From: Acetobacteraceae bacterium
GTDB lineage: Bacteria; Pseudomonadota; Alphaproteobacteria; Acetobacterales; Acetobacteraceae
Assembly (NCBI GenBank): GCA_947478535.1
Contig: CANJXD010000305.1
Span: forward strand, 1-7,123
Direction of reading: 5' to 3'
DNA: 7,123 nucleotides
The first letter of the stretch is position 1. Every line of letters starts with the position of its first letter. A program made the translations under genes and the position numbers. Under the pieces are notes generated by a model that was given only the letters and a program-made list of their open reading frames with translations, was not told the DNA's origin and did not search any database. Shown one piece after another: positions 1-6,220 of the stretch.

Positions 1-446
1 ATGCCGTGCGCGGGCGCATCGCCTGCCTGACGCAGGATGCCCGCCTGTTCGACGACAGCATCGAGGCCAATCTCCGCCTTGCCCGGCCCGAGGCGTCGGA
101 GGCCGATCTCTGGCAGGCGATGGACCGCGCCGGGATCGGGGAGATGGTGCGCGCCCTGCCGGAGGGCCTTGCCACCCGTTGCGGGGAAGCCGGCGCCCGG
201 TTCAGCGGCGGCCAGTCCCGCCGGCTTGCCCTGGCCCGCGCCCTGCTGACGGAGGCGCCGGTGCTGATCCTGGATGAGCCGGCCGCCGGCCTCGACGCCG
301 TGACCGAGCGCGCCTTCCTGGAGACGCTGGGGGAGGCGACGGCGGGGCGGACGGTGATCCTGATCGTCCACCGGCTGATCGGGGTGGAGCGCCCGGGGCG
401 CATCCTGCGCCTGGCCGCGGGCCGCGCGCTGGCGGCGATGGGCTGA
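1..446 (+). CDS. cydC: ABC transporter ATP-binding domain, C-terminal fragment (CydC-like), 5' truncated by window
   Basis: This is the end of an ABC transporter nucleotide-binding domain. The reading frame (codons from base 3) is open to the window edge, so the gene starts upstream and the GTG at 6 is internal. Seen in order: a Q-loop region (LTQDARLF), the signature motif FSGGQ followed by SRRLALARALL, Walker B with catalytic Glu (VLILDEP), the D-loop (AGLDA) and the H-loop (IVHRL). Walker A and any membrane domain lie outside the window. The run from the signature through LDEPAAGLDAVTE and the short tail resemble CydC. In that family, CydC pairs with CydD in an inner-membrane exporter of thiols/haem needed to assemble cytochrome bd oxidase. 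The rest of the protein is not visible, so another exporter of the same fused class is possible. It converges with the downstream dehydrogenase and is probably unrelated to the sugar-acid locus. ABC ATPase identity is near certain; the CydC assignment is moderate. Confidence 0.8.
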   Translation, partial: AVRGRIACLTQDARLFDDSIEANLRLARPEASEADLWQAMDRAGIGEMVRALPEGLATRCGEAGARFSGGQSRRLALARALLTEAPVLILDEPAAGLDAVTERAFLETLGEATAGRTVILIVHRLIGVERPGRILRLAAGRALAAMG

Positions 447-497
447 CGCCTGCCGGCGGGGGGGGGCTGACGCCTGCCGGCGGGGGGGCTGACGCCT
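443..497. repeat. G-rich short tandem repeat between convergent genes
   Basis: Two near-identical units lie head to tail: 443-466 (24 nt) and 467-488 (22 nt). Each begins CTGACGCCTGCCGGC and ends in a G run; the units differ only in the length of that run (9 against 7 G after the last C). A third partial unit, CTGACGCCT, follows at 489-497. The first unit contains the TGA stop of the CydC-like gene. The partial third unit overlaps the TAG stop (496-498) of the dehydrogenase on the other strand. The structure looks like slipped-strand or duplication expansion between two gene ends. There is no U-tract after a stable stem, so it is not a convincing terminator. Confidence 0.85.
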
Positions 498-1272
498 ACA
501 AATTCCGCCGCGCCGCGCGCAGCGTCGGCAGGCCGATCCCCGTGGCCTCGAAGCCGCCATCCACGGCCAGAACCTGGCCGGTGATGTAGGCGCTTCGGTC
601 GGAGCAGAGGAAGAAGATCGCCTCGGCCAACTCCTCCTCCAGCCCGTAGCGGTTCAGCGGGATGGTGTCGTGGTAGTCGCGGCGGATTTCCGGGGTGTGC
701 ACGGCCTTGGCCATGGCGGTGTCCACCGGCCCCGGCGCCACGGCGTTCACTCGGATGCCGAGCCCCGCCAGTTCCACCGCCTGCTGCTTTGTCAGATGCG
801 CAAGCCCGGCCTTGCTGGTGCCATAGGCCACCCGCAGCGTTGAGGCTCGCAGGCCGGAGATGGAGGTGATGTTCACCACCGCCCCGCCGCCGCCTTCCGC
901 CATGATCGGCGCCGCCGCCTGCGTTGTCAGGAAGGGGCCGGTCAGGTTTACGGCCAGGACGCGGGCCCATTCCTCCGGCGTCGTTTCCAGCATCGGCTTG
1001 AACACCGCCGTGCCGGCATTGTTCACCAGCGCGTCGAGCCGGCCGAAATGCGTCCCGGCGCGCCGCACCGCCGCCTGCACGCCCGCGGCATCCGCCACAT
1101 CGCAATGCAGCCCCAGCAGGCGTTCCGGCGCGCCGAGCCCGGCCAGCGCCTGGCCGAGCAGCGGCCCATCGATATCGAGCAACGCGATGCGCCAGCCTTC
1201 CGCCAGGAAGCGCCTGGCTGTGGCGAGGCCGATGCCGCGCCCCGCGCCGGTGACCAATGCGACCTTCGACAT
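496..1272 (-). CDS. Short-chain dehydrogenase/reductase (classical SDR, FabG-like fold)
   Basis: A 258-residue classical SDR, the usual length for the family, predicted to be a cytosolic NAD(P)-dependent oxidoreductase. The glycine-rich cofactor motif TGAGRGIG is at residues 8-15. An acidic residue, D33, ends strand beta-2 (LLDID), which in this family usually favours NAD(H). Also seen are D59, the NNAG motif at 84-87, structural N109, catalytic S137, Y150 and K154 (YGTSK), and PG at 180-181. The ATG at 1272 is chosen because it puts the first beta strand at residue 3, as in relatives. A TTG six codons upstream is also in frame. The ribosome site is weak (CGGGG about 9 nt upstream). It is the last gene of the minus arm, 46 bp after the RraA-like gene. 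In this context it may oxidise a hydroxyl of a keto-sugar-acid intermediate, as SDRs do in some L-fuconate- or L-rhamnonate-type pathways. That role is inference; the sequence does not set the substrate. Confidence 0.93.
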   Translation of the reverse strand: MSKVALVTGAGRGIGLATARRFLAEGWRIALLDIDGPLLGQALAGLGAPERLLGLHCDVADAAGVQAAVRRAGTHFGRLDALVNNAGTAVFKPMLETTPEEWARVLAVNLTGPFLTTQAAAPIMAEGGGGAVVNITSISGLRASTLRVAYGTSKAGLAHLTKQQAVELAGLGIRVNAVAPGPVDTAMAKAVHTPEIRRDYHDTIPLNRYGLEEELAEAIFFLCSDRSAYITGQVLAVDGGFEATGIGLPTLRAARRNL

Positions 1273-1318
1273 GGACGAAACCCCGTGCAACGCCGCCCAT
1301 CCATACCAGTCGCCGCCC

Positions 1319-2026
1319 TCAGATGACGAGCCGCCCCGGGGGTGATCCCGCCGCGACCCAGGCTGCGTATTGGGCCTTCACCGCCGGGGTGGGGGGATAG
1401 AGGCCCTCCATCGCTTCCCCGGCCGCGAGGCGCAGGCGCACCCAGCGTTCCAGGGCTTCCCGTTGCCGGACCTCGGTGCTGGCTTCGTCCCAGTGCCGGG
1501 CCGGGCAGACGATGACGCCATCCTCATCGGCGACGATCCAGTCCCCGGGCATGACGGTGACGCCGGCGCAGCTCACGGGCAGGCCGAAATCCACCAGCAT
1601 CAGCGTGGCGGTGGAGGAGGCCGGCGCCGGGCCGCGATGCATCACCGGCAGGCCGACGGCGGCGAGGTCCACGACATCGCGCATCCCGCCATCGCAGACG
1701 ACACCGGCGCAGCCCCGCGCGCGCAGGCGCGTGGCGAGCATTTCGCCCAGGATGCCGGCGCGGTCATCGCCGGCCGCGTCGATCACCAGCACCGCACCCG
1801 GGGCCACCTGTTCAAAGGCGGGCGCGAAGGGCGAGGCCGGGTTGAAGGGAGAAAACCGCTCATCCAGGTCTTCGCGTCGCGGCAGGTATCGGATGGTGGC
1901 TGCCGGCCCGGCGAAGCGGCAGCGCCCGGGATCCAGCGCGCGCAGCCCCCGCATCGCATGCCGTTCCACCCCGAACTGCCGTTGCAGGATCGACGACATC
2001 GCGGCTGTGGGGATGAACTCTGTCAT
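1319..2026 (-). CDS. RraA family protein (HMG/CHA aldolase-like)
   Basis: A 235-residue member of the RraA/HMG-aldolase family, often mislabelled as a menaquinone methyltransferase or RNase E regulator. Family members with the full active site are Mg-dependent class II aldolases or decarboxylases that cleave 4-hydroxy-2-oxo acids, releasing pyruvate, or decarboxylate oxaloacetate. Visible motifs are GEMLATRLRARG (residues 94-105), CDGGMRD (111-117) with the Arg-Asp pair R116-D117 that binds substrate and metal in characterised aldolases, and PGDWIVADEDGVIVCP (160-175). An Arg/Asp-rich insert at about 50-60 and the C-terminal extension after 200 (GLYPP) go beyond the minimal ~160-residue RraA core of E. 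coli, so it is unlikely to be the true RNase E inhibitor. It lies 61 bp downstream of the binding-protein gene, separated by a hairpin. The ribosome site is weak (GAGTGA abutting the ATG). Fold assignment is strong; an aldolase role in the local pathway is inferred. Confidence 0.9.
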   Translation of the reverse strand: MTEFIPTAAMSSILQRQFGVERHAMRGLRALDPGRCRFAGPAATIRYLPRREDLDERFSPFNPASPFAPAFEQVAPGAVLVIDAAGDDRAGILGEMLATRLRARGCAGVVCDGGMRDVVDLAAVGLPVMHRGPAPASSTATLMLVDFGLPVSCAGVTVMPGDWIVADEDGVIVCPARHWDEASTEVRQREALERWVRLRLAAGEAMEGLYPPTPAVKAQYAAWVAAGSPPGRLVI

Positions 2027-2043
2027 TCACTCGACTCGAAAAG

Positions 2044-2066
2044 CCCTCTCCCCAGCGGGGAGAGGG
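2044..2066 (-). terminator. Intergenic hairpin after the binding-protein gene (attenuator/terminator or REP-like element)
   Basis: A perfect 10-bp inverted repeat, CCCTCTCCCC at 2044-2053 and GGGGAGAGGG at 2057-2066, has a 3-nt loop. Read on the minus strand, in the direction of the operon, the stem is followed by CTTTTC. It looks like an intrinsic terminator with a short U run, 21 nt after the binding-protein stop and 17 nt before the next start codon. The right flank (2067-2080) repeats a GGGAGAGGGGAG-type sequence, and such CTCTCCCC/GGGGAGAGG elements recur between genes in many proteobacteria (recalled, not searched). A partial terminator or an mRNA-stabilising 3' end would keep the binding protein more abundant than downstream enzymes. 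Confidence 0.7.
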
Positions 2067-2087
2067 TTGGGAGAGGGGAGAAATTCT

Positions 2088-3395
2088 TCAGCGAGGTAAG
2101 AGTGGTGTCACCCGCTGCACCACCGCCTGCATCGCCGCCTCCGGCGTCTTCAGCCCCAGCACCGCCGCTTCCGCTTCCTCCTTGAAGATATCCCCCGCGC
2201 GGGGGGCTTCGTCGAAGGCGGGCAGCGGCACGCGGGCCACGCGGAGGACCCGGCGTTCTTCTTCCGCGTAGGGCAGGCTTTCGCGCACGCGGGCGTTCTC
2301 ATAGGTCGAGTTCCGCACCGGCCCGTTGCCGTTCAGCGCCATGGCCAGCGTCGCTTCCTTGCCGACCAAGTGCCGGATGAAGGACCAGGAGAGCTGCTTG
2401 TTGCGGGCGTTGCGGGGGATGACCATGCCCCAGAATTCAACCTTCGCCGGCGCCACTTCGAATCGCCCGGCCATGGTCGCGCTGGCGGGCACGGCGATGG
2501 TGACGAACTTGCCCGGGAATTTGCTGCGGGCGGGGTCGTTGTAGATGCGGTTGCGCCCCATCGAGTTCAGCGCCATCGCCGCGCGGCCCTGCTGCATCCA
2601 GGTGTTCACTTCTTCCGACTGGATGGTGGCGAAGTTGCGCGGGAAGGCGCCGGCCTGGAACAGTTCGCGCAGCGCGCGGATGGCGTTGAGCATCGGCGGC
2701 TGGTCGGCGACGACGCGGAAATCGGCGGTGATGAAATCCCCATCCCAGGCGCGGGCGAGGTCGATGACGTTGGGGTAGGTGACGCCGGGCATCAGCAGGC
2801 CGACGCAGGGCGTGCCATCGCTGCGGCGATAGGTGCAGCGGCGGGCGAAATCGAAGACCTCCTCGATCGTGCGGGGGGCGCGGTCGATGCCGCGCTCGGC
2901 GAGGATTTCCATGTTGTAGTGCAGGCCGGAGGAAGCGTGGCGCATCGGCAGGCCGAGCTGCTGGCCGGCCACCTTCATGCCGTCGACGAGGCCGGGGAAC
3001 ATATCCGCCATATCCTCCACCGGCTCCCGCGCCATGAAGGGTTCCAGCGGCTCGAACAGCGCGGCGCTGCGGGGGGAGACCTGGGTGTTCAGGACGAAGC
3101 CGACATCGATGGTGGTGGCGGGGAGGGAGGCTTCGCGTTGCAGCCGTTCCCAGAGTGGCCCGGTATCGAAGCTGGTCCACTGGATGGTGTTGCCGGTCGC
3201 CCGCGCCCAGGCTGCCGCGCTGTCACCGCCTTGCGCGCCGGTGATGACGGTCTGGTGGACGCGGTGGGCGAGCAGGTTCGCCTGCGTGCCTTGCGCGCGG
3301 GCGGGCAGGATGGCGGCGGCGGCGGCCGCTGTCCCAAGGGCGGCTCGACGGGTGATGCCTTCTGTCGCTCCGCGACGGGTTATCCCGTTTGTCAT
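2088..3395 (-). CDS. ABC transporter extracellular solute-binding protein (family 1), Tat-exported
   Basis: A 435-residue periplasmic binding protein of the carbohydrate-uptake ABC class, which delivers solute to the MalF/MalG-type permeases encoded on the other arm. The N-terminus carries a Tat-like signal: R16-R17 (ITRRAALG), an alanine-rich hydrophobic stretch at 21-30, and a likely cleavage after ARA at residue 34. The mature part has the expected length and layout, with hinge and domain motifs such as WMQQGRAAMALNSMG and the late WGMVIPRNARNKQLSWSFI segment. The start is well supported: ATG at 3395 has a strong AGGAGG 7 nt upstream. It overlaps the regulator stop in ATGA, so translation is probably coupled. 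The frame is open far upstream through the regulator gene, but that extension is out of frame with a real gene and has no coding character. The ligand is unknown; sugar or sugar acid is inferred from neighbours. Confidence 0.95.
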   Translation of the reverse strand: MTNGITRRGATEGITRRAALGTAAAAAAILPARAQGTQANLLAHRVHQTVITGAQGGDSAAAWARATGNTIQWTSFDTGPLWERLQREASLPATTIDVGFVLNTQVSPRSAALFEPLEPFMAREPVEDMADMFPGLVDGMKVAGQQLGLPMRHASSGLHYNMEILAERGIDRAPRTIEEVFDFARRCTYRRSDGTPCVGLLMPGVTYPNVIDLARAWDGDFITADFRVVADQPPMLNAIRALRELFQAGAFPRNFATIQSEEVNTWMQQGRAAMALNSMGRNRIYNDPARSKFPGKFVTIAVPASATMAGRFEVAPAKVEFWGMVIPRNARNKQLSWSFIRHLVGKEATLAMALNGNGPVRNSTYENARVRESLPYAEEERRVLRVARVPLPAFDEAPRAGDIFKEEAEAAVLGLKTPEAAMQAVVQRVTPLLPR

Positions 3396-4147
3396 GGTGT
3401 TTCCTCCTGGTTGTCGAAGATCGCGGCGATGGCGCCTTCGGCGGCCGCGAAGTGGTCCAGCATCGCCTGCCGCGCCGCGGCCCCATCCCGCGCCGCGACG
3501 GCGCGATGGACCCGGGCGTGGCGTTCGTAGGTGATCTCCCAATCCGCGCGGGTGCGGGTGGCGACGTTGTTCATGCGCTGCATCACGCGTTCGATCACGG
3601 ATCGCAGGCTGTGCATCTGCAGCCGCAGCAGCCGGTTGCCGGCCAGGCGCGCCAGGGTGTGGTGGAAATCGAGATCCGCCTCGATCCACAAGGCCGTATC
3701 GTCCAGCGCCGCGCGCATTTTCGCGAGTGCCGCCGCCAAATCCGCGAGGCCATCGGCGTTCCAGCGCTCGGCCGCCAGCGCCGCCACCTGCGGCTCCAGC
3801 ATCCGGCGGAGCTCGACCGCTTCCTCCAGCCCGCGCGCCGTCTCCCCCACCGCGAAGCGCCAGAAGCGGGCGAGCGGTTCGCTGGTCATCGCGCGGACGC
3901 GGGTGGCGCGGCCCTGGCCGATTTCCAGGATGCCGAGGGCGGCCAATTGGCGGATCGCTTCCCGCACCACCTGCTTCGAGACGCCGAAGCGGGCGGCGAG
4001 GCGGGCCTCGGAGGGCAGGGGCGCGCCTTCGGGCAGGCGGCCATCGAGGATGGCGCCCGTGAGCTCGGCCAGCACGCCATCGGCGAGGCGCACCGGCGCC
4101 AGCATCCGGGTCATGCCGAAGGGATCGGCTTCCGCCGCCTGTTCCAT
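3392..4147 (-). CDS. GntR family transcriptional regulator, FadR/FCD subgroup
   Basis: A 251-residue DNA-binding regulator, probably sensing a carboxylated intermediate and controlling both arms of the locus. The N-terminal winged helix-turn-helix covers about residues 20-83 (LPSEARLAARFGVSKQVVREAIRQL, then the GILEIGQGR wing). The C-terminal all-helical FCD domain follows. Its metal-site residues D158, H162, H210 and H232 are in the expected spacing (D-x3-H, then H...D, then H). FCD members typically bind organic or sugar acids with a metal. The start is uncertain. ATG at 4147 fits a TTGACA -35-like box at 4186-4181 and would be nearly leaderless. A GTG at 4189 in the same frame would add 14 residues and place GATAGG 5 nt upstream as a ribosome site. 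No good ribosome site precedes 4147. The stop overlaps the binding-protein start (ATGA). The 17-bp palindrome upstream is its likely operator. Confidence 0.92.
   Translation of the reverse strand: MEQAAEADPFGMTRMLAPVRLADGVLAELTGAILDGRLPEGAPLPSEARLAARFGVSKQVVREAIRQLAALGILEIGQGRATRVRAMTSEPLARFWRFAVGETARGLEEAVELRRMLEPQVAALAAERWNADGLADLAAALAKMRAALDDTALWIEADLDFHHTLARLAGNRLLRLQMHSLRSVIERVMQRMNNVATRTRADWEITYERHARVHRAVAARDGAAARQAMLDHFAAAEGAIAAIFDNQEETP
3401..3407 (-). promoter_or_regulatory. Strong Shine-Dalgarno site for the solute-binding protein
   Basis: On the minus strand CAGGAGG precedes the ATG at 3395 by a 5-8 nt spacer (AAACACC). It is the clearest ribosome-binding site in the window and fixes the start inside the last codons of the regulator gene. 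Neighbouring genes on both arms have poor sites, so the binding protein is likely translated most strongly. Confidence 0.8.
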
Positions 4148-4155
4148 GGGGAGGG

Positions 4156-4186
4156 AGGGTAGCCGCGGGGTGGCGGGCCTTGTCAA
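4156..4186 (-). promoter_or_regulatory. Candidate promoter of the regulator-binding protein-RraA-SDR arm
   Basis: On the minus strand a perfect TTGACA at 4186-4181 is followed, after 19 nt, by TACCCT at 4161-4156, a poor -10. The predicted start of transcription (about 4149) is only 2-3 nt before ATG 4147. The -35 hexamer overlaps the plus-strand TTGTCA, so the two promoters would be back to back and share one site. The long spacer and poor -10 suggest a weak promoter or one needing help. Confidence 0.35.
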
Positions 4187-4209
4187 CACAGCAACCTATC
4201 CGATAGGTT
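4180..4209 (+). promoter_or_regulatory. Candidate promoter of the dehydratase-permease arm
   Basis: TTGTCA at 4180-4185 resembles a -35 box. With an 18-nt spacer, TAGGTT at 4204-4209 could serve as a weak -10 (TAxxxT). Transcription would then start at about the ATG (4216), giving a leaderless or very short-leader message. The -10 falls inside the palindrome, so regulator binding would repress directly. The match to consensus is weak and the call rests mainly on position. Confidence 0.35.
4193..4209. promoter_or_regulatory. Probable operator of the FadR-type regulator (17-bp perfect palindrome)
   Basis: AACCTATC (4193-4200) and GATAGGTT (4202-4209) are perfect inverted repeats about a single central C. 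The 17-bp, odd-centred dyad has the size typical of FadR-subfamily operators, including AAC...GTT ends and a TCCGA centre like E. coli FadR sites as I recall them. It sits between the divergent regulator and dehydratase genes, ending 6 nt before the dehydratase ATG. It would cover that gene's -10 region and lie about 45-60 bp upstream of a regulator promoter. Confidence 0.75.
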
Positions 4210-4215
4210 TCCCGC

Positions 4216-5346
4216 ATGGCCGACGATCTCATCATCCGCTCCGTCACCGCGCACCCCCTGCGCGCCCTGCTGCCCACGGTGCAGCGCACGAGCCAGGGGG
4301 ATTGGCCGAGCCTGGAGATCGTGATCGTCGAGGTCACGACCGAAAGCGGCCTGACCGGCATCGGCGAATGCCTCGCCCGCAAGGGATCGGCCGGCTATGC
4401 CCGCTTCATCGAGGCGGAGCTGATCGGCAAGCTGATCGGCCGCTCCGCGCATGACCGCCGCGCCCTGTGGCAGTCCATGCGGATGACGCTGACGGGCCGC
4501 ACCGGGGGTATGCTGATCGAGGCGATCGCCGGCATCGACATCGCGCTGTGGGACCTGGCGGGGCAGGCGGCGGGGCAGCCGATCTGGCGCCTGCTGGGCG
4601 GCGCCGGACGGCAGCGCATCGATGCCTATGCCTCCTCCATCAACTGGTCCGACGATGCGCGGGTGGAGGCGGAGGTTGAGAAGGCCCTCCGGCAGGGCTT
4701 CCGCCAGATCAAGGTGAAGATCGGCCGCCCGGTGGAGGACGCCGTGCGGCGGGTGAAGTTCGTGCGAAAGCTGGTGGGGGATGACATCCTGCTCGGCGCC
4801 GATGCGAACTGGATCTATGACGCCGATGACGCGATGCGGGTCGGCCGCGCCATGGCCGATGCGAATTACTGGTTCTTTGAGGAACCGGTGCCGCCGGATG
4901 ACCACGCCGGCTACCGCCGCCTGGCGCAGCATCTGCCCATTCGCCTCGCGGCCGGGGAGAGCGACTTCACGGCGGGGGACAGCGCGGAGCTGGTGATGAA
5001 CCACACGCTCGGCCTGATCCAGCCCGATGTCGCGCGGTCCGGCGGCATCACGGAAACCTGGCGCATCGCCGAACACGCGGCGACGCATGGCGTGGCCTAT
5101 GCGCCGCATATCGGCTGGTCCGGCGGCGTCTGCTCCGCGGCGAGCGTCCACCTCGCCGCCGCGGCCGAGAATTTCCTGACGTTTGAATGCATGGTCTTCG
5201 ACAATCCGCTGCGGCAATCGCTGACGCATCCCATCATCGGCGATGTCGGCGGGCTGCGCGACGGCAAGCTGGATGTGCCGACGGCGCCCGGCCTCGGCGT
5301 GACTCTGGACCGAGAGGCGGTCGCGCGCATGACGGTCAGGGACTGA
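4216..5346 (+). CDS. Enolase-superfamily enzyme, mandelate racemase (MR) subgroup; probable sugar-acid dehydratase
   Basis: A 376-residue MR/MLE-type enzyme with an N-terminal capping domain and a TIM barrel, predicted to be cytosolic and Mg-dependent. It would abstract the proton alpha to a carboxylate. All key residues of the MR subgroup are present with nearly the spacing of mandelate racemase: K166-V-K168 (the KxK motif), metal ligands D196 (GADANW), E222 (FFEEP) and E248 (AAGES), the catalytic dyad D271 (QPD) and H298 (APHIGW), and E324 (FEC) as the carboxylate-side acid. An intact KxK plus His-Asp pair is found in mandelate racemase and in L-fuconate, tartrate and related acid-sugar dehydratases. 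A dehydratase of a sugar or hydroxy acid is favoured by the transporter and aldolase neighbours, but racemisation cannot be excluded. The start at 4216 lies 6 nt after the palindrome and has only a poor ribosome site (TAGG). The stop is 1 nt before the next start. Confidence 0.93.
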   Translation: MADDLIIRSVTAHPLRALLPTVQRTSQGDWPSLEIVIVEVTTESGLTGIGECLARKGSAGYARFIEAELIGKLIGRSAHDRRALWQSMRMTLTGRTGGMLIEAIAGIDIALWDLAGQAAGQPIWRLLGGAGRQRIDAYASSINWSDDARVEAEVEKALRQGFRQIKVKIGRPVEDAVRRVKFVRKLVGDDILLGADANWIYDADDAMRVGRAMADANYWFFEEPVPPDDHAGYRRLAQHLPIRLAAGESDFTAGDSAELVMNHTLGLIQPDVARSGGITETWRIAEHAATHGVAYAPHIGWSGGVCSAASVHLAAAAENFLTFECMVFDNPLRQSLTHPIIGDVGGLRDGKLDVPTAPGLGVTLDREAVARMTVRD

Positions 5347-5347
5347 G

Positions 5348-6220
5348 GTGCGGGAGAAGCTGCTCACGCGCCTCGCGCTGATCGCGCCGACGCAGGGGCT
5401 GGTGCTGGCGGTTCTGGTGCTGCCGGCGCTGTATCTCGTGTGGCTGTCGCTGCACACATCGTCCTTCGGGGTTGATGCGCGCTGGGTGGGGCTGGCGAAT
5501 TACTGGCACATCCTGAATGACGGGTACTTTTGGCGGTCGCTGAAGAACACCGCGATCATCGTGCTCGTCGTCGTGCATGCGGAATTGCTGCTCGGCCTCG
5601 GCATGGCGCTGCTGTTTGCGGATGGCCTGCCGGGCAAGCGTTTCCTGCTCGCGGTGGTGCTGGCACCTTATGCCGTCAGCGAAGTCGCCGCCGTGGTGAT
5701 GTGGCGCTACCTGTTCGACCCGGAGGTCGGCACGGTGGCCTATGTGCTGGCCGCCCTCGGCCTGCCCGGGCTCGACTGGGCGGTGAACCCCACGCATGGG
5801 CTCGTGCTGGTGGCGCTGCTGTCGGTGTGGCTGCACCTGCCCTTCACCTTCATGATCCTCTATGCCGCGCGCCTGGCTGTGCCGACGGAGTTGTACGAGG
5901 CCGCGCGGATCGACGGGGCGAGCCCCTGGCAGGCGTTCCGCCGCGTGACCTTCCCGCTGCTGGTGCCGGCCATCCTGATCGCCGCGCTGTTCCGCCTGAT
6001 CTTCGCCTTCCGCCTGTTCAGCGAAGTGTGGCTGTTGACCGGCGGCGGCCCGGCGCGGAGCACGGAAGTGGTGGCCGTGTATCTGTACCTGGAAGCCTTC
6101 CGCTACAACGCCTTCGGCGCCGCGGCGGCGACGGGCTGGCTGATGGTGGCGGGCAGCCTGCTGCTGGCCGCGCCCTATCTGTGGCGCCTGGCGAGGGAGC
6201 GCGCGAAGGATGCGGCTTAA
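5348..6220 (+). CDS. ABC sugar transporter permease, MalF/UgpA type
   Basis: A 290-residue inner-membrane permease of a carbohydrate-uptake ABC importer, the first of a heterodimeric pair. Six hydrophobic segments are visible, at about residues 13-35, 66-90, 98-118, 152-175, 204-222 and 258-278. The cytoplasmic EAA loop (ELYEAARIDGASPWQAFRRV, residues 181-200, followed by TFPLL) contacts the ATPase subunit. The LLTGGGPARST motif at 229-239 and the YxYxEAF stretch after it are typical of MalF-like proteins. The GTG start at 5348 is separated by a single base from the stop of the enolase-superfamily gene, with CAGGG about 10 nt upstream. The open frame allows no better start. It is co-transcribed with the dehydratase and with the second permease, whose start lies inside this gene's end. 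Substrate is unknown. Confidence 0.96.
   Translation: MREKLLTRLALIAPTQGLVLAVLVLPALYLVWLSLHTSSFGVDARWVGLANYWHILNDGYFWRSLKNTAIIVLVVVHAELLLGLGMALLFADGLPGKRFLLAVVLAPYAVSEVAAVVMWRYLFDPEVGTVAYVLAALGLPGLDWAVNPTHGLVLVALLSVWLHLPFTFMILYAARLAVPTELYEAARIDGASPWQAFRRVTFPLLVPAILIAALFRLIFAFRLFSEVWLLTGGGPARSTEVVAVYLYLEAFRYNAFGAAAATGWLMVAGSLLLAAPYLWRLARERAKDAA

Noticed and set aside
443..497. CRISPR-like or intrinsic terminator reading of the tandem repeat
   Set aside because: The units are directly adjacent with no spacers, and the possible stem is only about 4 bp with no U tract.
1273..1290. TTG start for the dehydrogenase, adding six residues
   Set aside because: ATG at 1272 gives the standard SDR N-terminus with the TGxxxGxG motif at residue 8. 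The extension has no supporting ribosome site.
1370..4162. Long plus-strand open frames opposite the RraA-like, binding-protein and regulator genes
   Set aside because: They have no domain motifs and skewed composition, and the opposite strand holds clear family members with all catalytic or structural residues.
3396..4382. In-frame upstream extension of the solute-binding protein to 4382 on the minus strand
   Set aside because: It runs through the regulator gene in another frame and is an arginine/proline-rich low-complexity translation typical of G+C-rich shadows. The ATG at 3395 has a strong AGGAGG and a proper Tat signal.
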